64,000 nt of DNA from NCBI GenBank assembly GCA_036378315.1, contig DASUWU010000166.1:1-64000 (forward strand). The letters are read 5' to 3'. This document shows, in pieces, positions 39,898 through 47,696 of this stretch (its first letter is position 1; each line of letters begins with the position of its first letter). The translations under genes and the position numbers were made by a program. Origin of the DNA: CALAED01 sp036378315. GTDB taxonomy: Bacteria > Actinomycetota > Actinomycetes > Streptosporangiales > Streptosporangiaceae. The notes below the pieces were generated by a model. The model worked only from the letters and a program-made list of their open reading frames with translations, was not told the DNA's origin and did no database searches.

Positions 39898-40740
39898 TCA
39901 GCCGGTCAGCTGGGCCGTGCGGAACGCCACCAACGCCACCACCAGGGCGGCGACCGCGACGCTGGCGCCCACCTGGACGAAGGTCCGGCTCTGCCGTGGC
40001 GCGTACGCGTACGCCAGCGCCAGCGCCGCGCCTGTGAAGAGCCCGCCCAGGTGCCCTTCCCAGCTGATGCCGGGGAAGGTGAAGGTGATGACGAGGTTGA
40101 GCCCGATCAGCACCGCGATCCCGCGCACGTCGTAGTTCAGCCGCCGGGCCACCACGAAGATCGCGCCGAACAGGCCGAAGACGGCACCGGAGGCGCCGGC
40201 CGTCAGGCTGTTCAGCGGGGCGAACAGGTAGACCACCACCGAGCCGCCGAGCGCGCTCAACAGGTACAGCGCCGCGAAGCGAACGCGGCCGAGCCACTGC
40301 TCGAGCGGCTGGCCCACCACGTAGAGCGCCCACATGTTGAGCAACAGGTGGGCGATGCCGTAGTGCATGAAGGCCGCGACCAGCAGCCGTTCGTACTGCC
40401 CGTCGGCGGCCACCAGGCCGGGGGCGAGCGCGTACCGCCGTTCGACGCCGTTTCCGGCGCTCTGCAGCACGAAGACCACGACGTTGACGGCGATGAGGGT
40501 GTACGTCACCACGGGCGTCGTGGCCGGCCGGCCACCGAAGATGGTGCGGGCGCGCCGCACCGTCCGTCCGCCCGCCCGCACGCACTCCACGCACTGGTGC
40601 CCGACGGCCGCGCTGCGCATGCAGTCGGGACAGATGTAACGGTCGCACCGCGTGCACCTGACGTACGTCTCCCGTGTCGGGTGCCGGTAGCACGTCGGAA
40701 CCTCGGCCTGCTGACCCGGCGCAGGCTCGGTAGTGCTCAT
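39898..40740 (-). CDS. Rhomboid family intramembrane serine protease
   Basis: 280 residues from ATG 40740. A cytosolic zinc-ribbon-like N-terminus with paired cysteines (TCYRHPTRETYVRCTRC, YICPDC) precedes seven membrane helices. The catalytic Ser lies in GASGAVFGLFGA and the His in EGHLGGLFTGAAL. The extended region HYGIAHLLLNMWALYVVG is the conserved H-x-x-x-N loop. Rhomboids cleave membrane proteins within the bilayer. The location between crgA and the cyclophilin gene is conserved in actinobacteria. It starts eight bases after the cyclophilin stop, so they are cotranscribed. Confidence 0.93.
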   Translation of the reverse strand: MSTTEPAPGQQAEVPTCYRHPTRETYVRCTRCDRYICPDCMRSAAVGHQCVECVRAGGRTVRRARTIFGGRPATTPVVTYTLIAVNVVVFVLQSAGNGVERRYALAPGLVAADGQYERLLVAAFMHYGIAHLLLNMWALYVVGQPLEQWLGRVRFAALYLLSALGGSVVVYLFAPLNSLTAGASGAVFGLFGAIFVVARRLNYDVRGIAVLIGLNLVITFTFPGISWEGHLGGLFTGAALALAYAYAPRQSRTFVQVGASVAVAALVVALVAFRTAQLTG

Positions 40741-40748
40741 ATCAGTAC

Positions 40749-41273
40749 TTACGATCCACGGCGTTCGATCGTCACCGAGTCGATGCTGATTTCGTCCACC
40801 GGGCGGTCGTCGAAGTTGGTCTTCGCCGAGCTGATCGCGTCGACCACCTCCCGGCCCTCGACGACCTCGCCGAAGATGGTGTGCCGGTTGTTGAGGTGCG
40901 GGGTCGGCGCCACGGTGATGAAGAACTGCGAGCCGTTGGTGCCGGGGCCGGCGTTGGCCATCGCGAGCAGGTAGGGCCGGTCGAAGCGCAGCCGCGGGTC
41001 GAACTCGTCGCCGAACCTGTAGCCCGGGCCGCCGGTGCCGGTGCCCAGCGGGTCGCCGCCCTGGATCATGAAGCCGTCGATGACGCGGTGGAAGATCGTG
41101 CCGTTGTAGAGCGGCGCGGTCGAGGCGCGGCCGCTCCGCGGGTCGACCCACTCCTTGGTGCCCTCGGCGAGTCCGACGAAGTTCTCCACCGTCTCGGGGG
41201 CCTGGTCGGGGAACAGCCGAATGCCGATCGATCCGCGGGTCGTGTGCAACGTCGCGATGAGCTCTTCAGCCAC
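40749..41273 (-). CDS. ppiA: Cyclophilin-type peptidyl-prolyl isomerase
   Basis: 174 residues from GTG 41273 behind GAGGAGG. It contains the cyclophilin core: FHRVIDGFMIQGGDPLGTG, AMANAGPGTNGSQFFITVA and LNNRHTIFGEV, with the catalytic Arg in FHRV. It is cytoplasmic, with no signal peptide, and catalyses cis-trans isomerisation of Xaa-Pro bonds. Its place near crgA and pknB matches ppiA of other actinobacteria. Confidence 0.95.
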   Translation of the reverse strand: MAEELIATLHTTRGSIGIRLFPDQAPETVENFVGLAEGTKEWVDPRSGRASTAPLYNGTIFHRVIDGFMIQGGDPLGTGTGGPGYRFGDEFDPRLRFDRPYLLAMANAGPGTNGSQFFITVAPTPHLNNRHTIFGEVVEGREVVDAISSAKTNFDDRPVDEISIDSVTIERRGS

Positions 41274-41429
41274 GAAGGCCGCCTCCTCGTTATCAAGATC
41301 GGTTTAACCGGTGCTAATGGAACATGCCGCGCCGGTAAACGGGACGTGGTCGCATCCTGTCACGGACATGATTGGCCTTGCGCTCTTTGGGAAGGCTTGG
41401 GACAGGACCTCGCAGATGGGGAGGTTACA

Positions 41430-41891
41430 GTGTCCCTGCAACTCAACATCCGCCGGAAGCCGCAGGCTTGGAGCAAATACCAGCAGCGGCTGCACCGCGC
41501 ACAGGAGGCTGCCCAGACGGGCTCCGCCCGCGCGGCGGAGCGGATCGGTCCGGCCGCTCAGCGGGCCAAGGAGGTCGCCTCGCATCGCATCACCGATGCC
41601 AGAGCGTGGTCGGCTCCACGGCTCGAGCGGACAGCACATTACGTGGAAACCGAGCTCGGTCCGCGGATCGGAACGCTGCTGCACACGACGGCGCACAAGG
41701 TCAAGCCCGCCAGGACCCGCAACAAGCGTCGCATAATGGCGGTCGCTCTGCTGGTCTGCGGCGGCGTCGCCAGCACCGTCGGCGCGCTCGCCCGTCGCCG
41801 TAAGGACGCCGGGTCGAGCGGCACGCACGGCCGGGACGTCCCGGCCGACGCCGAGGCGATGAGCGACAACGGGCAGGTAAGGACCGGCTGA
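41430..41891 (+). CDS. DUF5324 family membrane protein
   Basis: 153 residues from GTG 41430 with GGGGAGG six bases upstream. A charged helical N-terminus (YQQRLHRAQEAAQTGSARAAER) and an amphipathic middle are followed by one membrane helix (IMAVALLVCGGVASTVGALA) and a basic, disordered tail. It matches the DUF5324-type proteins found in this position in Streptomyces and relatives. Function is unknown. It is divergent from the cyclophilin gene. Confidence 0.75.
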   Translation: MSLQLNIRRKPQAWSKYQQRLHRAQEAAQTGSARAAERIGPAAQRAKEVASHRITDARAWSAPRLERTAHYVETELGPRIGTLLHTTAHKVKPARTRNKRRIMAVALLVCGGVASTVGALARRRKDAGSSGTHGRDVPADAEAMSDNGQVRTG

Positions 41892-41917
41892 CGCCGCACC
41901 AACGAAGGGTCCGGCGA

Positions 41918-41945
41918 GGCGGGCGGCGCGCGAGCGCCGCCCGCC
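41918..41945 (+). terminator. Hairpin terminator after the DUF5324 gene
   Basis: A perfect 12-bp stem (GGCGGGCGGCGC and GCGCCGCCCGCC) is closed by a GCGA tetraloop of the GNRA type, starting 26 bases after the stop codon. No T run follows. Confidence 0.75.
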
Positions 41946-41961
41946 ATCGCCGCGGCCCTCG

Positions 41962-42008
41962 GTGCTGTTCGGGGCCTCCGTGCTGTTCGGGGCCTCCGTG
42001 CTGTTCGG
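41962..42008 (+). repeat. 18-bp short tandem repeat
   Basis: GTGCTGTTCGGGGCCTCC occurs twice in tandem, with a third partial copy, in the gap between the DUF5324 gene and the acetyltransferase gene. No coding role is seen on either strand. Confidence 0.8.
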
Positions 42009-42091
42009 CGGCGGCACTGGGCATGTCCTGACGGTCGGGATCATGTCACCTGCCAGATATGCCACAACGGTCCAACCGATACCGTGACGGC

Positions 42092-42853
42092 ATGTCGCTG
42101 AGGCATGTTGTGGCAGCACCGGCCCGCCGCGCGCTCGCCGCGGCCATTAACTATGGCTGGGAGTGGGTGTGCCGGCACGGCGAGATCACACCGGACACCC
42201 CTGCGGGCTTCAGGTTCCGCCGGTTCGGCGAGGGTGCCTGCATCGCCTTCCCGGTCGGCACCGTCTTTGGCGAGCGGTGGATCGAGGTGGGCGCCCATAC
42301 GCTCATCGCCCCCCACGTCACCCTGTCGGCGGGCTTCGCGCCCGGCCTGGATCTGGGTTCGCACCCGATCGTACGGATCGGATCGGGTTGCTCCATCGGC
42401 CGCGGAAACGGAATTATCGGCCATCAGTCGATCGAAATCGGTAATGACGTGTTTACCGGGCCAAACGTCTATATCACCGATCAAAATCACACTTATCAGG
42501 ACCCGGGTCTCCCGATCGGGCGCCAGTGGCCGCGGAACGATCCCGTCGTCATCGGCGACGGCTGCTGGATCGGCGCCGGGGCGATCATCCTGCCCGGCGC
42601 CCGGCTGGGTCGTAACGTCGCGGTCGCGGGCGGCGCCGTGGTCCGTGGCGAGTTCCCCGACCACTGCGTCATCGCCGGCGTGCCGGCCAAGGCCGTACGG
42701 CACTTCGACGCGGCCGCCGGCTGGCAGCCGCCGCTCACCGGCCGGCCGCCGCTGGCGTCGATCGACGAGCTCCAGAAGCTCGCGGGGCTGTCCCCCGCCG
42801 ACCTCGAAGCGCTCCACCTCCTCGAGGTCCCCCTCCAGGAGGAGACCGGCTGA
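42092..42853 (+). CDS. Hexapeptide-repeat (WbbJ-type) acyltransferase
   Basis: 253 residues from ATG 42092; ATG 42059 would add 11 residues and neither has a clear ribosome site. The left-handed beta-helix runs from about residue 50 to 200: IGSGCSIGRGNGIIGHQSIEIGNDV, a catalytic-His loop ITDQNHTY, then VVIGDGCWIGAGAIILPGARLGRNVAVAGG. The HTY sequence and length point to maltose/galactoside-type O-acetyltransferases (LacA/WbbJ). The acceptor, probably a sugar or wall glycan, is not known. Residues 1-35 are helical. It stands alone and uses codon bias like its neighbours. Confidence 0.85.
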   Translation: MSLRHVVAAPARRALAAAINYGWEWVCRHGEITPDTPAGFRFRRFGEGACIAFPVGTVFGERWIEVGAHTLIAPHVTLSAGFAPGLDLGSHPIVRIGSGCSIGRGNGIIGHQSIEIGNDVFTGPNVYITDQNHTYQDPGLPIGRQWPRNDPVVIGDGCWIGAGAIILPGARLGRNVAVAGGAVVRGEFPDHCVIAGVPAKAVRHFDAAAGWQPPLTGRPPLASIDELQKLAGLSPADLEALHLLEVPLQEETG

Positions 42854-43027
42854 GAGCAGGGCGCCCGCGCGCGGAGGGCGCGAATCCTGACGCCCCGGGT
42901 GCGGTCACGGTCGATGGGGTTCCAGCGACCATCGATGAGCTGCACCGCTGCATCGTCACGGCCACCCAATGAGGCACGCCGCCGGGCCGTCAGGCGCATC
43001 TGGGAAGGTCAGCGAGCCAGGGAGCCG

Positions 43028-43606
43028 TCAGGGGCAGAGGTCGCCCAGCAGGGGGAGCCGCAGGGCGCAGCCGGGAGACGGGGACGGAGTGCCGGGCGCG
43101 GACGGTGGCGTCGCGGTCGCCGGCGGCCGTGACGGCGCCGGTTCGCCGCCCCCGCCGCCACCCCCGCCGCCGCGTCCGGCGCCGCCTTCGGGGTGCGACC
43201 CGGGATGGTTCGCGGCCGCCGGCGCCGGCGCGACGGGCGCCGCGCCACCTGGGCGTCCTGGTGCGCCCGGCGGCACGATCGGGACGGACGGACGGCGCGA
43301 CGCGGCCGGCGACGGGGACCTGGACGGCGCGATCGGATGGGTGGCCGGCGCGTCGGGGGCGGTGCGCACGGCGGCCGGCGGCCGCGCCGCGGCCATGTCC
43401 TGCCCGCCGCCCGAGCTCATCGCGACGTAAGCGCCGATCATGGTGATCGCCGCCCCCGCGACGCCGGCCGCGACGGTGGGATGCGCCCGTACGGTCCAGT
43501 GAATGCCCTTGCGGATGCGCTCTTTCCCGTGCGAAAGGATCTGGTGGCTCACGTCCATGTCCTGTTGCGGCGTCCTGTTGCGGCGGGCAGGTCCGCGTCC
43601 CATCAT
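43028..43606 (-). CDS. Hypothetical membrane protein with Gly/Pro-rich extracytoplasmic tail
   Basis: 192 residues. The start may be ATG 43606, or ATG 43558 in front of DVSHQILSHGKERIRKGI. A cytoplasmic basic segment with HWTVRAHPTVAAGVAGAAITM leads into one membrane helix. A long low-complexity tail (Ala/Pro/Ser, then nine consecutive Gly) ends in CALRLPLLGDLCP with two Cys. No family is recognised. The tail may be wall-associated. It is divergent from the ABC permease operon. Confidence 0.5.
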   Translation of the reverse strand: MMGRGPARRNRTPQQDMDVSHQILSHGKERIRKGIHWTVRAHPTVAAGVAGAAITMIGAYVAMSSGGGQDMAAARPPAAVRTAPDAPATHPIAPSRSPSPAASRRPSVPIVPPGAPGRPGGAAPVAPAPAAANHPGSHPEGGAGRGGGGGGGGGEPAPSRPPATATPPSAPGTPSPSPGCALRLPLLGDLCP

Positions 43607-43752
43607 GCCCGCGAGATGCCGGCGTCATCATCCCATCACAGGGAGCGGCTGTTCGGTTGTGTGACTTTTTGACGGTATGCGGCATCCCGCCGCCCAGGGA
43701 TTCGTCCAAACTCGCCAAATACGACCACTGCGTGCTCATCACCGCAAAATGC

Positions 43753-43780
43753 TTGACGGTACAGGCCGCATGTGTAGCAT
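43753..43780 (+). promoter_or_regulatory. Sigma-70-type promoter of the liv-like operon
   Basis: TTGACG (43753-43758) and TAGCAT (43775-43780) are separated by 16 bases, and CATAAAGT follows directly. It lies 95 bases upstream of the first permease start and fits the housekeeping HrdB consensus. Confidence 0.6.
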
Positions 43781-43874
43781 AAAGTGTCACGCTCTGTTCC
43801 CGCTGTTCCGGCGCCCCAGACGTCGCGACTGGCGCCCACCCGACCGCGGAGCCTGCGCCGAGGAGTCGCGAACG

Positions 43875-44738
43875 ATGAGCAACTTCGTGACCTACGTTTT
43901 CTCCGGGCTCGCCCTCGGCTGTTCCTTCGCGCTTCTCGGCTGTGGCTTTGTGGCGATCCACCGCGTGACGGGCGTAGTCAATTTTGCCCAGGGTGCGTTC
44001 GCCGTCGTGGCCGGGATGGTCGCGAGCTCGTTCCTCGGCCACGGCCTGCCGCACGGCGTCGCAGAGGCGCTGGCGGTGCTCATCGCCGGGCTGGCCGGCT
44101 TGCTCGTCGGCATCGTCGCCATCGGCAGGCCGGGCACGCCGGTGATGGCGTCGCTCCTGGTGACGCTCGGGCTCGGCATCGCCGCCTACGCGGCGGAGAT
44201 TCTGATCTTTGGTGATCAGCCGCGGTCGTTCGGCATGGTGAGTGGGTCGGTCGTGCTCGCCGGCGCGCATCTGCAGACTCAGTTCTTCGTCGTGATCGCC
44301 GCGACCCTGGCCGTCTACGGCGGTCTCGTCGCGTTCTTCGGCCGTACGTATGTCGGCAAGGCGCTCACCGCGTGCTTCGCCAGCCCGTACGCGGCGCGGC
44401 TCGTCGGGATCAACGTCACCAGGATGGGGCTGCTCGCCTTCGCCCTCGGCGGGGTGCTCGGCGGCATAGCGGGGGTGCTGCTGACCCCGCTGCAGGCGGT
44501 CACGTTCGACTCGGACGTGTCGTTCGCCGTGTACGGCTTCGCCGCCGCGGTCTTCGGCGGCCTCGTCCGGATCACCGCCACGCTGGCCGGCGGCCTGATC
44601 CTCGGCCTCGCCGAGGCGCTGATCGGCGGCTACCTCAACACGCAGTACCAGATAGCCGCGGCCCTCGTGGTGATGCTCGTGATCATGGTCTGGCAGGCCG
44701 GCCGCCGTACCGCGGTGACCGAGGAGGTCGCGGTATGA
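43875..44738 (+). CDS. livH: Branched-chain amino acid ABC transporter permease, LivH type
   Basis: 287 residues, eight or so membrane helices. It shows the LivH patterns ALLGCGFVAIHRVTGVVNFAQGAFAVVAGM and the C-terminal IAGVLLTPLQAVTFDSDVSFAVYGFAAAVFGG, where the cytoplasmic EAA-like loop contacts the ATPase. The substrate is an amino acid or amide; such systems can also carry urea or short amides. It overlaps the next gene (ATGA) and is preceded by AGGAG. Confidence 0.9.
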   Translation: MSNFVTYVFSGLALGCSFALLGCGFVAIHRVTGVVNFAQGAFAVVAGMVASSFLGHGLPHGVAEALAVLIAGLAGLLVGIVAIGRPGTPVMASLLVTLGLGIAAYAAEILIFGDQPRSFGMVSGSVVLAGAHLQTQFFVVIAATLAVYGGLVAFFGRTYVGKALTACFASPYAARLVGINVTRMGLLAFALGGVLGGIAGVLLTPLQAVTFDSDVSFAVYGFAAAVFGGLVRITATLAGGLILGLAEALIGGYLNTQYQIAAALVVMLVIMVWQAGRRTAVTEEVAV

Positions 44739-45844
44739 GCGCGCACCGCGGAACGGACCAGCAGGCCACGGGCGAGGCGCGCGTTCCGAGCGAGCCGCGG
44801 GCCGGGCGGGCGGCGCGGGGCGGCCTGTCGCGAGTCGGGCTGTCGCGGGTCGGGCGGCCGCGGGCGGGGGCGCTCGCGGTCGCGGGGGTGGTGACCGCGG
44901 CGCTGCCGCTCTCCCTGGACCGGGCGCAGCTCACCGTGTACATCCTGCTCGGGCTGTACGCCATCGTGGCGACGGGCGTGTCGTTGCTGATGGGGTACGC
45001 CGGGCAGGTGTCGCTCGGCCAGATGGCGTTCTACGCGGTCGGTGCGTACACGGCGGCCGTGATGTCGGTGCACGGGCTGCCGCCCCTGCTCGGCCTCGCG
45101 GCGGCGCCGGTGTTCGCGTTCGTCGTGGCGGCGATCGTCGGCATCCCGCTGCTGCGGCTGCGCGGCCACTACCTGGCGTTCGCCACGCTCGCCTTCCTGC
45201 TGATCTTCGTGGCGGTGGCCGGGCAGCAGGACTTCCTCGGCGGGGCCATCGGGCTGCAGGACATCCCGCCGCTCGGCGTCGGCTCGCTCCAGTTCGTCAG
45301 CTTCCGGTCGTACGCGTGGGTGACCTGGATCGCCGTGGTCCTCGTCATGCTGGTCTCGTACAACATCATCGACTCGCGGCCCGGGCGCGGCCTGCGGGCG
45401 CTGGCGACGAGCGAGGTCGCCGCCGAGTCGTCCGGGGTGGACGTCGGACGCTACAAGCTGTTCGTCTTCGGGCTTTCCGCCGCCTTCGCCGGGCTGGCCG
45501 GCGCGATCTACGCGTTCTTCATCGCCTCCATCTCGCCGGCCGTGTTCTCCGTGCAGCTCTCGCTGCAGTTCGTCGTGATCGCCGTGGTGGGCGGGCTCGG
45601 CACGATCACCGGCCCCGTGGTCGGGTCGGCGATCGTCACCCTGCTCATCCAGGGGTTGAACGACCTGGCCACGCGACCCGGCATGCCGGAGCACGCCGCG
45701 GTCGTGTCGAACTACGCGGCGTACGCGGTGCTTCTGATCATCATCGTGCTGGCGATGCCCGGCGGCGTCGTCCCCACGGTCGGGGCACTGGTACGGCGCC
45801 GGTTGCGTCCGGCGCGGCCGGCCACCCGGGCGGTACAGCCATGA
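44735..45844 (+). CDS. livM: Branched-chain amino acid ABC transporter permease, LivM type
   Basis: 369 residues with an N-terminal disordered cytoplasmic extension of about 45 residues and then about ten helices. Signature parts are LLMGYAGQVSLGQMAFYAVGAYT, IPLLRLRGHYLAFATLAF, RGLRALATSEVAAESSGVDVGRYKL (the EAA loop) and VVGGLGTITGPVVGSAIV. It pairs with LivH in the same operon. No LivG/LivF ATPase genes follow; a substrate-binding protein gene comes next. Confidence 0.92.
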   Translation: MSAHRGTDQQATGEARVPSEPRAGRAARGGLSRVGLSRVGRPRAGALAVAGVVTAALPLSLDRAQLTVYILLGLYAIVATGVSLLMGYAGQVSLGQMAFYAVGAYTAAVMSVHGLPPLLGLAAAPVFAFVVAAIVGIPLLRLRGHYLAFATLAFLLIFVAVAGQQDFLGGAIGLQDIPPLGVGSLQFVSFRSYAWVTWIAVVLVMLVSYNIIDSRPGRGLRALATSEVAAESSGVDVGRYKLFVFGLSAAFAGLAGAIYAFFIASISPAVFSVQLSLQFVVIAVVGGLGTITGPVVGSAIVTLLIQGLNDLATRPGMPEHAAVVSNYAAYAVLLIIIVLAMPGGVVPTVGALVRRRLRPARPATRAVQP

Positions 45845-45893
45845 ACCGCCCGGCGGGGGATTCTCGGATCACTTTTCTGTAAGAGGAGCTCCT

Positions 45894-47111
45894 ATGCGAC
45901 GAACAGCGCTGGCGATGGTGACCGCCGCGACGATGGTGGCGACGGCCTGTGGTGGTGGCGACTCGGGCTCGACGAGATCCGCCCCATCACAGGGAGAGCT
46001 CAAGGCGGGCGCACCGATCAACGTCGGCCTCATCACACCGCTGACCGGCCCGTACGCCGCGCTCGGCGCCGGGGACCGCCAGGGCGCGACGGTCGTGACC
46101 GACCAGATCAACGCGGCCGGCGGCATCAACGGCCACAAGATCAACCTGATCGTCAAGGACGACAGGACCGAGCCGAGCCAGTCGGTCGTGGCCTTCAACC
46201 AGCTGCTCTCCCAGAAGGTCGTCGGCGTGCTCGGGTCGTCCAACGCCAACGCGGCCATCGCGGTCGGGCCGCTCGCCGAGCGCGCGGGCATCCCGTACAT
46301 GTCGCTGGCGCCGAGCAGGCAGCTCGTCCAGCCGGTCAAGCGGCATCTGTTCTCGCTGCCGCCGACGAGCACGCTGTGGGCCAAGCGCGACATGCAATGG
46401 ATGCAGAGCGAGGGCATCAAGAAGGTCGCCGTCGTGTACGCGGCGGACGACACGTTCCATAAGGACGGCAACGCCGACGTCAAGAAGTACGCCAAGGACT
46501 ACGGCATGAACGTCGTGGCGTCGGTGCCGATCCAGACCACGGCGACCGACTTCACCACGGTGCTCGCCAAGGTGCGCAGCTCTGGCGCGCAGGCGCTGTT
46601 CCTGTGGGTGGCCGGGCCCGCGGCCGTGATCATGACCAAGCAGTTCGCCGCGGCCAAGCTCGGCAACGTGAAGCTGGTCATGACCGGGGCGCAGGCGTCC
46701 ACGCTGTACACGCAGCCGGCGGGGCCCGCGGCGAACGGCGTGGTGTTGAACGGGTACGCGACCGACATCGGCGACTTCATGCCGGCCGGGCCGCTGAAGG
46801 ACGTCTACCAGAAGCTGGCCGACGGGGTCATGCAGAAATACAACACGCCGGTGGCCCAGTTCACGGCCGACGCCGCGAGCGGCGCCCAGCTCCTGTACGC
46901 GGCCATGCAGAAGGCGTCGAAGCTGACGCCGGACGCCATCACCGAGGCGCTCAACAACCTGTCGCTGTTGACGCCGAACGGCCGCTACACCTACACCCCG
47001 ACCAACCACGAGGGCGCGGTGATCGAGAACCTCGCGGTGTTCGAGGTACGGGACGGGAAGTTCGTCCCCACCGAGTGGCAGAAGAAGCAGTGGGGGTCGC
47101 TGCCGAGCTGA
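45894..47111 (+). CDS. Amino acid-type ABC transporter substrate-binding lipoprotein
   Basis: 405 residues with a lipoprotein signal (RRTALAMVTAATMVATAC, Cys about 19) and ribosome site AAGAGGAG. The mature part is a periplasmic-binding-protein type I fold of the LivJ/LivK family: INVGLITPLTGPYAALGAGDRQGA, the ligand-pocket sequence GSSNANAAIAVGPLAE, FTTVLAKVRSSGAQALFLWVAG and the final VIENLAVFEVRDGKF. It should deliver the substrate to LivHM. The ligand is unclear. Confidence 0.92.
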   Translation: MRRTALAMVTAATMVATACGGGDSGSTRSAPSQGELKAGAPINVGLITPLTGPYAALGAGDRQGATVVTDQINAAGGINGHKINLIVKDDRTEPSQSVVAFNQLLSQKVVGVLGSSNANAAIAVGPLAERAGIPYMSLAPSRQLVQPVKRHLFSLPPTSTLWAKRDMQWMQSEGIKKVAVVYAADDTFHKDGNADVKKYAKDYGMNVVASVPIQTTATDFTTVLAKVRSSGAQALFLWVAGPAAVIMTKQFAAAKLGNVKLVMTGAQASTLYTQPAGPAANGVVLNGYATDIGDFMPAGPLKDVYQKLADGVMQKYNTPVAQFTADAASGAQLLYAAMQKASKLTPDAITEALNNLSLLTPNGRYTYTPTNHEGAVIENLAVFEVRDGKFVPTEWQKKQWGSLPS

Positions 47112-47157
47112 CCCGCGTGGTCGGCCCGGTCGGCTGGTTCGGCCGGCCGTCCCCCAA

Positions 47158-47210
47158 GGCGTGTTGGATGACCATGGGGCCGGGGGGAGGACCCGGTCAT
47201 CCAACACGCC
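47158..47210 (+). terminator. Strong hairpin terminator of the liv-like operon
   Basis: GGCGTGTTGGATGACC (47158-47173) and GGTCATCCAACACGCC (47195-47210) form a perfect 16-bp stem with a 21-base loop, 47 bases after the binding-protein stop. Confidence 0.85.
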
Positions 47211-47312
47211 CCCCGGTGGGGGAAGGGACGCCGTTAGATACGCCGCCCCTCCGGTGCCGGTTCAGTGACGCCGCCGATCGGCGGATTTTCCACCGCCCGC
47301 CACGATGTGGCG

Positions 47313-47349
47313 TTGACCTTAATATGCCCTGATGGTTATATTCCCGATG
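47313..47349 (+). promoter_or_regulatory. Promoter of the ArsR-type gene, leaderless
   Basis: TTGACC (47313-47318) and TTATAT (47336-47341) are 17 bases apart. Transcription would begin seven or eight bases after the -10 box, at the GTG start codon 47349, so the mRNA has no leader. The dyad AATAT/ATATT (47321-47325, 47338-47342) overlaps the -10 box and is a likely ArsR operator. Confidence 0.65.
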
Positions 47350-47696
47350 TGGCAACCGCGTTTCACGTCCTCGCCGAGCCGGCGCGCCGGCGCATCCTCG
47401 ACCTGCTCCTCGACCGCCCCAGGCCGGTCGGCGAGCTGGTCGAACGTCTCGGGCTGAGCCAGCCCGGCACGTCCAAGCACCTGCGGGTGCTGCGCGAGGC
47501 CGGCCTGGTCCGGGTCCGCCAGGACGCCCAGCGCCGGTGGTACGAGCTGTGCCCCGAGCCGCTCGCCGAGATCGACGACTGGCTGCGGCCCTACCGCCGC
47601 CTGTGGGCCGATCGGCTGGATGCCCTGGAGCGGCACCTGGACGCGATGCCGGACGATCCGGACGGCACGGCGGGCAACACATCAGGAGGGACATGA
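47349..47696 (+). CDS. ArsR family transcriptional regulator
   Basis: 115 residues from GTG 47349. The winged helix is clear: FHVLAEPARRRILDLLLD, PVGELVERLGLSQPGTSKHL (recognition helix) and VLREAGLVRVRQDAQRRWYEL. There are no metal-binding Cys pairs, so it is of the SRPBCC-linked type rather than a metal sensor. The stop overlaps the SRPBCC gene region by ATGA and the two form an operon; the class normally regulates its partner and itself. Confidence 0.9.
   Translation: MATAFHVLAEPARRRILDLLLDRPRPVGELVERLGLSQPGTSKHLRVLREAGLVRVRQDAQRRWYELCPEPLAEIDDWLRPYRRLWADRLDALERHLDAMPDDPDGTAGNTSGGT

Noticed and set aside
41962..42008. Tandem repeats considered as a CRISPR array
   Set aside because: Units are directly adjacent with no spacers, and no cas genes are present. 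No CRISPR array is visible anywhere in the window.
41304..42119. A 271-codon minus-strand frame with PNSTEA repeats
   Set aside because: The repeat derives from the 18-bp tandem repeat, and the rest is antisense to the DUF5324 gene, which has a good ribosome site and membrane helix.
43636..43839. A 67-codon minus-strand frame in the liv-like promoter region
   Set aside because: It covers the sigma-70-type promoter of the opposite operon, has no ribosome site and no protein-like pattern.
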